Shown piece after piece: positions 45,577 through 56,376 of a stretch of DNA of 64,000 nt. Source of the DNA: Scedosporium boydii (lineage: Eukaryota > Ascomycota > Sordariomycetes > Microascales > Microascaceae); assembly GCA_002221725.1 (NCBI GenBank), contig NJFT01000014.1, forward strand, positions 248,001-312,000. Direction: 5' to 3'. Position 1 is the stretch's first letter. Each line of letters starts with the position of its first letter. The notes below the pieces were generated by a model that saw nothing but the letters and a program-made list of their open reading frames with translations, did no database searches and had not been told where the DNA came from. The position numbers and the translations under genes were made by a program.

Positions 45577-48457
45577 ATGGATCCGGTCACCGCTTTCCAG
45601 GTCGCCGGCACGATCGTAACGTTCGTCGACTTCACCACCAAACTGTTCGCCCAAACCCACGACCTGTACAAGTCGCCCACCGGGCAAACTAGAGAGGTCG
45701 TTGAAATCTCGACAATGTGCGAAGACTTGTCCGTCCTAACTAGTCAGATCGAAGATACATTCCGCCGCGACTCGGCCTCTGAACGTCGAGTTTCCGACCA
45801 CGCGCTTGGCCGCCTTAGCGGCGAGTGCAAGGAAATTTCAGCCGAGCTCCAAGGGCACCTCGAAACACTCCGGGTGCAATGTGGCCGGGGGAGGATCAAC
45901 TGGGCGAAGGAGAGTCTAGCAACGGCGTTCAGGGGAATTCTCGCAAAAGGGCGAATCACGGCGCTCGAGCAACGACTGGGACAAATCCGCTCCGAGATGA
46001 TGATGGCGATGCTCGTATCACTCTGGTAAGCCTAGGCCGTCGCATCATACGAGTATTTCCCAAAACTTACAGCCCTATAGGGAGGACGGGAAACTTGGTG
46101 GCAAAACGGGGAAGGAGGAGCTCGGCGCTCAAATCAGGGCCCTGGCCGAAGCTGCCGACAGGACGGACTCTAAGGTCGAGAACTTGGCAAGCGAGCTGGA
46201 GAAATTGAGTGATTTTAAGACGATTGATGGGAAGTTGAGGCGGCATGACATGCTGAAAACCCTTTGGGAGGCAGACTGGACGCCTGGTTTGAATTCGTGG
46301 CAGCCGTACCTCGACAGCTCGGACAGTACGAATGACACCATCTCGATGAAAAACAAGGCCCAAATTATCGACAGTCTCTATTTTCAGTCGCTTCGGGTCA
46401 GGGAGGAGCGGATTCCCCAGGCTTTCCAGGACACGTATGACTGGATATTCGAGGAGGATAGTAGCCCTAGAGAGGGTCAATCCAAGTTCATGAAATGGAT
46501 GCATCACGGCGGTCGGGAAGCATTTTGGATTACCGGGAAGCCGGGGTCTGGAAAGTCGACGCTGATGAAGCACATCGTTCATCATCCACTTCTCAAGAAG
46601 TACCTGTGCGCATGGGCTGGAGGAGAGGCAGTGTTGAAGGGCTATTTCTACTTCTGGGCATCGGATGGAGAAACATTGCAGATGTCCCGAGAAGGTCTCC
46701 TACGGACCCTGCTCTGGCAGATTCTGACGGCGAAACCAAATCTCGTTCCTCATGTTGCGTCGCGACGCTGGACGGTCTATCAGGCTCTCCGCGGCATGGA
46801 AATGCCCCCATTGGAGTGGAGATGGAATGAATTGGTGGAGTCTTTCCTCAACCTCGCGACGGCGCCAGGTAATTCCTTTCGCCTGGCTTTGTTCATCGAC
46901 GGACTCGACGAGTTCGATGGAGACCATGCTGAGTTGATCGATTTCATGAAGCATCTGAGCGGCTACGACAGCATTAGGCTCTGTGTTTCGAGTCGCCCAT
47001 GGGCTGCATTCTCCGACGCTTTTCATCAGAGCCCAATGCTCACCATGCAGGCGCTCACAAAAGGCGATATCGACAAGTTCATCCGAGGAAAGTTCGAGGC
47101 CAACCCCGGGTTTCGCGAGCGGCGAAAACTGTTCCCACAACAAGTCAAGAAGCTCTACCGCGATCTTTCGGAAAAGGCGCAGGGAGTCTTTTTGTGGGTC
47201 TCCTTAGTCGTCCGAGATCTTCTTTCCAGTTTCCAGAAGGGCTGGTCGTTAGACAAGCTCCAGGCTGTTGTTGACACCCTCCCCAGTGACTTGGCCTTAC
47301 TCTACGACAGGATTTTGAGCACAATTGATTCCCGTGACCGAAGCACATTTGCGCGCTTTGTCATGCTCGCCGAGGCATCGTTCACTCCCCTGTATGGCAT
47401 CACGTTGTGGCTAGCAGATGGTGATGCGCTGCCAGAGAATGATGCCGCGGGATTTCCCCACGAAAGCCTTGAGCTCATGACTCGCATACTAGAGAGGAAA
47501 CTAGATTCCGCCTCGAGAGGCATTCTGGAAATATCGCCGGGTGGCATCGTCAACTTCCTCCATCGGACCGCCAGAGACTGGATCACCTCCGAGAAAACGT
47601 GGCCGACGGTTTGTGCTGCTGCCCCTCCCGATTTCGACCCCAATCTTGAGCTCCTTCGAGCCTGGTCAACTCTAGTAGCCAGAGAGTGTGTCTTCCATGC
47701 TATTTGCCTGTCGACGCTGAGTTTTTGGGAGCTTGTGGTTATCGGACATCTGTACGCTGCTCGCGTCGCCGAGAAACCGACCATCACCCCGAAGCTCTTG
47801 CAGGCTCTTGATCACTTCAACGATCGGTTAACGGAGCGAGCAAACCTCTTGGCGGACAAAGGATACCTTCGCAACCGCCATATCGACTCTTTTAGCACTA
47901 AGCCTGCGTTTAACCAGGGAGTTGCCTGGACGAAGGATCACTGGTCCCAGACCCAGGACGACTGGGATCTGCAAACTGAATTCTCCTACGTCGGAATCGC
48001 AGCCCAGTTTTGCATCGCTCCATACGTCATGCATAAGATTGGGAAGGACAAGAGGTTGCTCAAGTGCACTAGGATGAGGCGGTCGTTGCTGGAATGTGCA
48101 GTCTTTGGATGGCAGTTGCACCGGTACCGGACCTATGAGGATCTAGAGAAGTACATTGCAATTTCCCAGCGGGATTCCGACGAAGCTCCTCGCAGAATCA
48201 AAATGATTTCGCAACTTTTGGGTGCCGGCGCAAACCCTAGTAAGAATACGCAGTCGTGCCAGTGGCTGAAAGGCTTGCCGTTGCGCAACGAGATATCAGA
48301 AGTTTTGTGGACACAGTACCCGCCATTGAAGATTGGGCCTCAGGAGTACTGGTCTGAGGTATTGGACCTTGTCTGCGGGAAGAAAAAGAGACGTTCAAGG
48401 CTGCGTTTCAGCTCACTCTTCTCTAGCAAGTGGACTAGACCCCGTCGACATGGTTAA
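45577..48457 (+). CDS. NACHT-domain STAND protein (fungal NLR-like)
   Basis: Signal-transducing NTPase of the type used in fungal self/non-self recognition and incompatibility. Exons 45577-46025 and 46081-48457 give 941 residues. The ATG at 45577 starts MDPVTAFQVAGTIVTFVDF, the hydrophobic start of the fungal N-terminal STAND domain (about 1-150). A linker helix follows. The NACHT domain has the P-loop GKPGSGKST at about residues 302-310, the Walker-B-like LALFIDGLDEFDGD at about 418-431, and a sensor-like SIRLCVSSRPW. After it come helices of the winged-helix kind (VFLWVSLVVRDLLSSF). The C-terminus (about 650-941) shows no WD40, ankyrin or TPR repeats, so it belongs to the repeat-free group. 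All NTPase motifs look intact. The NB-ARC relic starting about 500 bp downstream suggests an NLR-rich spot. Confidence 0.92.
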
Positions 48458-48984
48458 TGACTTGGAAAGGGGGTTGACCGCTCGTCAAATGTACTTCCTG
48501 GAGGATGTATGGCTTTACCTTCTTGCCTAAGCTACTTTTAATTGCTTCCCTGATCATTATCTAAGCGGTATCTAAGCGAAAGCGGCGAGAGCCGTAAGTG
48601 CGACCCGGGTTGGGTAGGGGCCGAAGAGGGCACTTGATACGCAACGCAAGAGCTGTTTGCAAACCCCTGCTAAGCAAGAGCGCTACTTCCCGAGCGTCGA
48701 GGTACAGTACTTCAATTCCTTTCATCCCGTCTCCGAGCTAAACAGATCCGACGCCGACATATCCCTCACTTCCTCGTATCTCAAGCGAGTTTCATCGCTC
48801 CTGTCCATGACCCCTAGTTCCTCTCCACGCTTCCGGCCTTCCCAATATGACCCTCAACCCCGTGGGGGCAGCATGCGCTACGAGTCCGATGTCCCCACGT
48901 CGCCGTCTGCGCTTCCCTGGCTCAACGATGCTTCCCCGGCGGCTCCGGCTACTCGCGACTCTCTGACTCTGTCGACCCCCACAC
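48458..48984. other. Intergenic between NACHT gene and NB-ARC relic
   Basis: An open frame at 48657-48995 is Ser/Pro-rich without a recognisable domain; it may include unrecognisable 5' parts of the relic. Confidence 0.4.
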
Positions 48985-49504
48985 AACGAGGCTAGTCGAA
49001 CTCTTTTTACCACCCGGTCTCGAGAAGTAGCTGTGTCTATGTAGCGAAGCTGGATGAGATGACCCCGCAAGAGGCGACGATATCCTTAAACGGCTCGCTT
49101 GTCTGGAAGGACCATCACTGCAACGAGTCAGTGATGGCAGAACTACTCGAGGAGCTTACCTTCCTTCCATTGGCGATCAAGCAGGCAGCGACCCACCTAA
49201 ATACCAATCAGGTATCGGTACCAGAGTACCTTTGTCTATTATGTGGTACGGAAACCGGTTTTGTTGACTTGATGAGCAGCGGGCTCTATGATTTGACTCG
49301 CTATTGGAGCTCGCGGACTGCCACGGCAACTACCTGGATCGTGTCATTTGAGCAGATTCAAAGATCCGAATCGAACGCAGCCCGCCTACTCTTGTTTATA
49401 TCCCGCATCGAGGCTAAGTCGATTCCGTTGTCAATACTGCCTGGTTTTGTGTCAGAAGATCAGATGAAACGGATAATCGGCAGGCTTTGTGGGTATCCTT
49501 TCCT
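48985..49504 (+). pseudogene. NB-ARC protein relic (NLR of the NB-ARC/TPR class)
   Basis: A fragment of an NB-ARC ATPase. One frame gives SRTLFTTRSREVAVSM at about 48993-49040. The reading then shifts to another frame for AKLDEMTPQEATISL and continues with LLEELTFLPLAIKQAATHLN, then TATTWIVSFEQIQRS and LLLFISRIEAKSIPLSILP, ending in LCGYPFL. That block order matches the sensor, GLPLA-type and winged-helix parts of fungal NB-ARC/TPR proteins. The P-loop region and the TPR repeats are absent. The break is at least one frameshift near 49035, and the right end stops where AT-rich repeat DNA starts at about 49505. It is a dead remnant unless alternative exons exist. Confidence 0.75.
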
Positions 49505-50050
49505 AAGTTCTACTATATATCTAATTTATCTTTTAAGACTCTCTAATAGTTAATATAAGTAGTAACTATAACCTATACTTATATATATACTTCTATATTA
49601 CTAATACTACTTAATTACCTTATTTATATATAATAGGTCCCTATAACCCTAACCCTAGCTGTATCTACTTAATATTCTATTAATTAACCGACCCCCCCCC
49701 CTTCTCCCTGGTGTTAGGACTATAATAATAAGCTACCTAGAACTAACTAATTATAAGAATTAGATATTTAGAGGTAGTGATAGCTAGGATTATAAATATA
49801 ATAAGGAGGTTAAGTTTAGACTATATTAAATAAAACTTAGAATAGATAGTAGTTAGAATATCTAAATATTACTAAATCTAGAGGATTATAAGTAAGTTTC
49901 TACTAGCTTACTTATAGGGATGATCCGGGACGAGCCTGTCACGGACGATAATGTACTTGATATTTTAATATAATAGTTAACGGTTTGTTAACTACAGCGT
50001 ATTTATACTGTTACTAGATATACTTAAGCTATTATAGCATATCATTTAGC
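49505..50050. repeat. AT-rich, RIP-affected repeat DNA, copy A
   Basis: Very AT-rich, full of TA steps and stops in all frames. The first 50 bases (49505-49554) align with 61508-61557 with six differences, all transitions, so this is one of two diverged copies of a repeat. It begins right where the NB-ARC relic loses homology. A poly-C run lies near 49692 and two CCCTAA-like units near 49650-49662. Confidence 0.75.
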
Positions 50051-51031
50051 ACTTAGAGTAGGCTTCGGAACCGAAGTAGACGATTGCAAGAACGAACCCG
50101 TCGAAGAGGTTATAAACTTTGTTAATTAACCAACCTACTCTTTTTTTTCCAAGTGACAGGGCAGCCTTTCTGCCATTAGGTCCAGGTTTTTGGAATTGTA
50201 AAATTGTAAAAGAAGAGTGGAAATGCCTTCGGTGGGTTCGGATCCGATGAAGCCGGGACAAAAAAGTATGAAGCTCTCAAAAGGAGGAAATGCCGCATCA
50301 CCTCACTACCTTCAATTTACGGAATGTACACTATACAAGTGACATCTACAAAAGAAGTGCTATCTACCGTTTACCTGTCACCTATAATAAGGCCAAACCT
50401 ACTCATCTATAAAGATGAAACTCAGAGACACGGTTCCCCGTCTTGGCTCGGATGCTTCGACGCTGCGTGGCGGCTTGAAGAAGACGAAGAAGACGAGGGC
50501 GGCGATAGTGCCTGTGTGAAGGGTGATATAAAAGCACCACTACAATAGCTGATCAGCTAAGTTATCACCAGATAGTGTACAAATTACTTACCAGGTGCCT
50601 TCATCAGCAAAGTCTCCACAAAGCGGAGGCCTAATGGCGAGTTCGATGGCATACCTCGCCCCAATGATGACCATGTACCAAGGTAAACCCATCGCTTTCC
50701 CGCCAGAGACTTCACTCGTCGACTCTCAGCACGCATCTCACGCTGCCGGTGCCATTGGGGCGAGGGTTCCGTCCCTCTTGCCCCGCCACACCCCGCCCAA
50801 GTGATCAAGTGAGGTCCTCCCCTCACAGAATCTCGGGAACATTGCCGACACTCTTCCTTCTAAGGAATTGATATTCCACAGATTTACCAAGGCATTCGAT
50901 GTTGGAGGCAGTGATAAACATAGCTTTTCCTAAATTTACATCCTCCCATTTCCTAGGAGGATTTTGCCATCTCTGTTGCTCGTAGACTGGATCCTGCACA
51001 TTCCCAGGCACACATTGCCTAACCTTGCCTA
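50051..51031. other. Intergenic before the broken MFS gene
   Basis: No gene supported. Small overlapping frames (50324-50548, 50584-50826) show no motifs. The right end would have been the promoter of the MFS gene. Confidence 0.5.
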
Positions 51032-52693
51032 ATGGCTACCACGACTATGACGCAAACGGTGACGGAAACGGCAGAGCTCCAGCCAGCTCTCAGGCCTCAG
51101 CCAGGTAGAGAGCCAGAGGCGGCTTCATCAGTTTCAGAGAATAATAAAATGCCACCCGGCACAATGATTAAGATCTTGAGCGCCGGTCTTGCGTTCTTTG
51201 TCAGCGGCATCAGCGATAGCAGTATCGGCACCATCATCCCATACGCCATTCAGGACTATGGCATCAGCACGACTATCGTATCAAGCGTGTAGGTTGTCTC
51301 ACACTCATGATCGTGAAGAAAGAGCCCTAAGAGAATAAGCCAATTGACGAAATTCATGACAGATTCGGAGCCAACTTGTTCAGCTGCCTCACAGCAGCCA
51401 TCACCAACGCATACCTCACGGCATACCTCGACGTCAGAGCCATGCTCGCTCTCGGCGCTATTATGTAAATCCTAGGCTCTACATTTAGAATGTAGATAAC
51501 ACCTTTCCCCTTCTAGGCCTTTACGTTCATCCTCATCAGCTTCAGATAGGCCTACTAAGATACACACTACAACACATTTATAGCCACCACCAATTCTCCC
51601 CATTAGTAGCTGGGCTTCATCTACACAATGTACATGCTCGGATATCTTATAAGCCCATTTACCTCGAATGCTATAGCTTTAGTAAATACACCCTCCTAAT
51701 AGAACCTGTTTTACACTATTCCTCTAGGGATCAGTATTGCAAATCTGGGGCTTACCCTATATACCTTCTAGGACACTATAGGCTTCAAAAAGGGGAATAG
51801 AGGCGAGGCATCTTGAGAGATAGAGGTGGAGAGAAAGGGTGCTGTTAAGGCGACGAAGGTGATGAAGGAAGGCGCTTAGCATCCCCAGCGTGTAGATCCT
51901 CAGTCTTTTTTACTTCTTTTACATAGGCGCCATCCTCACTGCTAGCGGCTAAGTAGGTCATTTAAGCTGCGTTGCCCTAGTTACCATGTAAGACCGCTTC
52001 AGCATTTCAGAGCCAAAGCCATATATAAAGAACCACCCCATGAACCCACTGCTAATTCCCTGTTTAAGGTCGTCGAATATTTAGTTGTCGTGCACCACGG
52101 TGATCTTGCTAAGATAGGATATGTTCCTGCGGGCTACAATAGTAGTCCGTTCCTCGGTCGAGTTCTACTACCTAAACTCACTTACCGATGGGGGGAAAGG
52201 CACATGGTATTTTTCTATTGCGTATTCTGCCTCGCATTCCAGTTTTGTTTCTAGCTGTATATTCTCCCCAGAGCACCTCGCACAATGAAGACTGCTGGAA
52301 AATTGTCTAACGAGATAATAGGGTACCTAATATCATCTCTATATCTATTACTATCACATTCTTTGGCTTCTTTTCCGGTCTGCTTTTCGCCACAGTAAGT
52401 CTCTCTCTATGTCAGTTTCTAAGGAAAATACGTCTTAACTCAGTTCCTAGGGTATGGCGCTCGGAACCAAGATATTCCCACCAGACTATCACTCTACGGC
52501 CCTCGCGTTCGTCCTTGTTTTTGCTCCAATAGGTGGGTCGCTCTTCCCCATCATTACGGGAGTGATTGCTGCGTCCAACGGGGTGGCTGTTTTGCAGCCC
52601 ATGTTGGCTGCGCTCATCGGCGCGACGGGCGTTGCCTGGTTGCTTGTTCCTAGGCCGAAGAGCATTGGAAATCCTGCCCTGCGCCAGGAATAA
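51032..52693 (+). pseudogene. MFS transporter disrupted by RIP-type mutations
   Basis: An intact N-terminal exon (51032-51289) has an ATG, a polar tail and first helix LSAGLAFFVSGISDSSIGTI, then IPYAIQDYGIS, fitting fungal MFS carriers of the BSC6-like type. After an intron, FGANLFSCLTAAITNAYLTA continues the second helix region. From about 51470 to 52440 the frame keeps MFS-like hydrophobic pieces (LGFIYTMYMLGYLISPFTS) but is broken by many TAA and TAG codons where CAA or CAG would fit, the change expected when CpA becomes TpA. The C-terminal exon (52451-52693) is clean again: FVLVFAPIGGSLFPIITGVI and LAALIGATGVAWLLVP. The protein cannot be made. Damage restricted to the middle is notable. 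Original substrate unknown. Confidence 0.82.
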
Positions 52694-53085
52694 ATGAAAA
52701 CACTACATAAGTTGCTAGAGACAATATGGCAATGAAAGCAGAGTCAAACCGAGTATCCGGGGTCAAGGTGGTATTATGCTAACAACCCTACAGGCTGGAC
52801 CCGCGGACAGTATAACCCCAAGGTGGAGTGGAGATCCTGCTATCTCTACTCCACCCCGGATCAACCGAAGCTAGTAAGTATGCAATATTGCGAACGTCAA
52901 GGACTTGGTGGAGATAAAGCAGTGTGAGACTACCCAGAGCTGGAAATGTTGCGGAAGCAGAGGGCTCAGTAGTGTAGAGCTTGTACATACGGAATGCGGA
53001 GCGTATCTATAATCTGTCTCGCGGCCAGCTCAGCTATAGATAGAAGCAATGAGAGTCACAGAACTAGCCACGTTTTTCAATTTGC
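52694..53085. other. Intergenic between the broken MFS gene and a convergent regulator-like gene
   Basis: No gene seen; 3' flanks of two convergent genes. Confidence 0.5.
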
Positions 53086-55363
53086 CTATGCAACGTTTAG
53101 CCGACCAGAATGCTCCAACATCGCTGCCACCATATCCTCCCACCACGGATCCTTATCCGCAAGGCACCATTCCTCCTCTCCGTCCTCTGTCCCCTCCACG
53201 GTGTGATTCTCGTCCACCCAAGTCCAGATATGCTGCATCGCCGTCCATGTTGGGGTCAAATTCTAAAAACGACGCCTCCATTAGCAGAGAACACCTATTC
53301 CGATATCAATGAGGTAAGTAGGTACATACCCCTCGCGCGATAGAGCAAAAAATGGCATAGATGGATCTGATAAATTCTCTTTGGTCCTCTCTCACGCAAA
53401 TGATGCCCACAGAGAAGAAGGGAAACAAAGGCCAGATTGCCGTGAGCAACGGCCCAGACACCGGCATAAGCCGAACCGCTCGCAAGATCTGGTCGACGAG
53501 TTTCTGAGTAGGGGGATATCGCGCCGGTCTCCTATGGGAAATTGTAAGCTTACAAAATTCTCCAGTATTTTAAGTGATGACGGGAAGACGAACCTAAACA
53601 CGCGGCAGTTCAAGTATATCCGAGCCGCAGCAACATGGACGAAGGCAGTCAAGTCGAGCACCTCTCCTGGTGTTGTTACATAGCCACGGTCATCTGGCAC
53701 ACAGGCGTCCAGGACATCCTCTGGCTTGGCGTAGAGTCCAGATATCGCTGACCACTGCCAGAAAGTATCGAGGGCTGCCGCGATAGCCACCGCGACCTTT
53801 GAGGATGTTTGCGATTTGGGATTCTGCCAAGCCATGAACCGTAAGTAAAAGGAGAAAGGTAAAGCCGGTGGGCAATCGCGGTACTCACAGTGTACAACCG
53901 GGCCGACAGAAATGTAATCTTGGCAAAGTAATGTATCAACTTGGGGCTGGCACCGACTGATCCCAGGATCTTCCGTTGCTCTAAGTCTGTTCCTATAATC
54001 AGCCACGATGTGGGACACCGCTTGGCTACGAGGTCAAGTGGGTGGAAGCAATCGCTGAAAACATTGTGCATTGTGTACATTCCAGCAAGTTGCTGTCGGG
54101 TCCTCGAGGTCTGAATGTTGCACGGTTCGCGGTACTTGACGCCTGGGTCTGATGTGTCAAGGATTTGGCGAGCGATTTGGCCGCAGCGGTACCATAGGGG
54201 GTCTTTCTGGCCCGAGGTGCCTTCCCAGTTTACGATCTAGACGAAGCGGAGGTGCATGGGTTAGCATGATATCTCCAGAGACGCCATCGAGCACGACCCA
54301 CCTCATTAAGGATCAAAATCATCAGAGCAGCAGTAATGGCTTCTTCCTTCCCGGGCGCACCCCATTCAAGTGACAATAGGGCCTCACCGAGGAGCATAAT
54401 GGCCCGGGTTTGATGGAACTTGGCTCGCTCGGCTAGAACAGAACCCTTTTGGAAATCCATAAAGTAGCTAGCAGCGAGGGACATAAGCGCGTGCTTGACA
54501 AGCTCACTGCCGGCTGCTATAGGGGCGATTTCCGTCTTACAGGGATCGTCGTCGGTTATTGTTCGTCCTGCGCAAAAGGCGGTGATGTCTAGACAGATTC
54601 CTTGCGTTAGAATCAAATCGAGAGACTACGGGGGCAGGGTGTAAGATAAACATACAAAATCTATGGAGTTGCCGATCGATGTTGTTCCTGAGGACTACGG
54701 TCCCAAAGTGCTTCGGGAGATATGACGTTCTCGGGCTGTAAGCATCGCCATCATTAGTAGTAACTTGAGATGGTGGTGCTCTGCGGCGAGGCAGGAAATT
54801 TCCACTCAGGTATGCCGCAGATTTAGTGGCTTGGGCGATGTTCTGGTCCCATTTGCTGTTCATGAATCTCGCTTTTATCCACGAGTTAAGCTCCTCCTCG
54901 TCCCGTGTGGCTCGTGGGATATGGGAAGGCCTCAAAAAGGGGTGAACGAATGGCTGGCCCAACTCGTTGAGGCAGGGATTTTCTAAGAGCTTAAGTGGTG
55001 GTGGAATAGGAATGGAGGGGAAAAAACTTGGATAGATCGTGCCGACCCAGCTCGGTAGTTCGTTCTCTCCCGGCCCGAACGCACTCTGGTAGTCTGTTTC
55101 TAGTTGTTAGCCCGATGTCGTCGCCGGCAATTTGTCTCCTAAGTGGGAGGCTAACCTCGTTTATTATTAGTCCCTGGTGGGCGGAGCAAGGTAGACTGGC
55201 GGCTACTCGATGGATCCTTTAGCAATCCTTGGAATTCAAAATCTAGTTCAGGGAGGTCAAGAGGTTCAAGCTCTTCCCATTGCAGCGGCTCAAGCCTGCG
55301 TCTCTGACTTGGCCCGGTACCGGCCGAGTCCTGCGTCTCAAGACCTGCGATGCTGCGCTGCAT
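53086..55363 (-). CDS. Fungal transcription-factor-domain protein without a visible zinc cluster
   Basis: Resembles the fungal_trans_2 (DUF3468) class of regulators. The ATG at 55363 gives a Gln/Leu/Glu-rich start (RRRLEPLQWEELEPLDLPEL). Joining across an intron (donor GTTAGC, acceptor ACTAG) yields TDYQSAFGPGENELPSWVG. Later exons give LVKHALMSLAASYFMDFQKG, KFHQTRAIMLLGEALLS and AALMILILNEVG, then FFAKITFLSARLYT-like and AAALDTFWQWSAISGLYA pieces. The end is VRLMPVSGPLLTAIWPLFPF, and after a last intron NLTPTWTAMQHIWTWVDENH, stopping at 53086. These blocks are the family's regulatory domain. None of the frames between 55363 and about 55760 shows the six-Cys cluster normally at the N-terminus, so either a far upstream exon is missing from my model or the DNA-binding part was lost. 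Middle splice sites are approximate. Confidence 0.78.
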
Positions 55364-56376
55364 AGTGGGTGGCGGTCACCCGATGATCCCCGAACGCTTC
55401 GTGGAGTCCTCCAATAATCTTGAAGTAGTTTTAAGGTTAGCGTAATGCGACTAGAGCGGTTCCCGCTAGGCACCATGAGGTGATAGTAGGCATAAGTGGA
55501 GACAAAGGAGGAAACAAAAAGAGAAACGAACAGGGTGGGTCCGACTTTTTCAACATCAGCCGATATGTGAGCTACGGCAGGCTCGGCTCTTACACTTGTG
55601 TCTATCTTGGGGTGGCCAGAGACGGGCTTATTCTTGAGTGGGTTAAGCAGGGCGAGAGGGGAGGAGCGGGGTGCCAGCTGAAGGGGATTAGTTGGATCCT
55701 TAGGGTAGGTACATGTACGTACATACAGGGCTCGAAATGTTGAAAAACCCCGCCCGTCCACAGCCTGGCCGTGACCTCACCTTGATGGGGGTCGTCTTAG
55801 TAGGAAAGTTATCAGGTTGGGATGCCCTCACAGTGAGTTCTTACATTGATATGTATCATTTTGTACAGCTTCAAGGGCTGCCATATCCCGCACCAACGGT
55901 TATGTGGTCGAAGGTACTCGCCATGGTCAAGCAGGAAACCTATCTCTATGATCCCGCGTTTTGGCCCCAACGAGGCCCGGAGTGTGGGAGAACGTGGGAG
56001 AAGGAGGGGAAGGGCGCCCTGTCAAATCCCTTCAGACTAGCTGCATGCTTGTGTGGACATTTGATGCCAGCGCACTGTGGCACTTTGAGCTTGGCGACGG
56101 CCAGTTAAAAGAGCGGGTTTTCCCCTCGCCTCTTGTTTCCTCTTTTCTCTTTTCTCTTTTTTCTTGGCACAACACCAAGACCGACTGCATGCACCCGAGC
56201 CGATGAACTACAAGTTTCTCTCGCCAGGTTACATACCGCACCGCCACTAGTTAGCAGGCTCCACTTCGGGCCTCCTCCACACTCCAGCCCTTCCGGATTA
56301 GGCCAAAAAGAAGAAAAGGAGAAAAGGAGAAAAGGAGAAAAGACCGGCTGGCGATATCGGATGCTCCGTCGTCATT
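55364..56376. promoter_or_regulatory. Divergent intergenic region with a pyrimidine tract and purine microsatellite
   Basis: Separates the minus-strand regulator-like gene from the plus-strand C2H2 gene. A C/T-rich tract lies at about 56125-56165, and a purine tandem repeat (AAAAGGAG units, about 56308-56341) lies just before the C2H2 gene. No gene supported. Confidence 0.5.
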
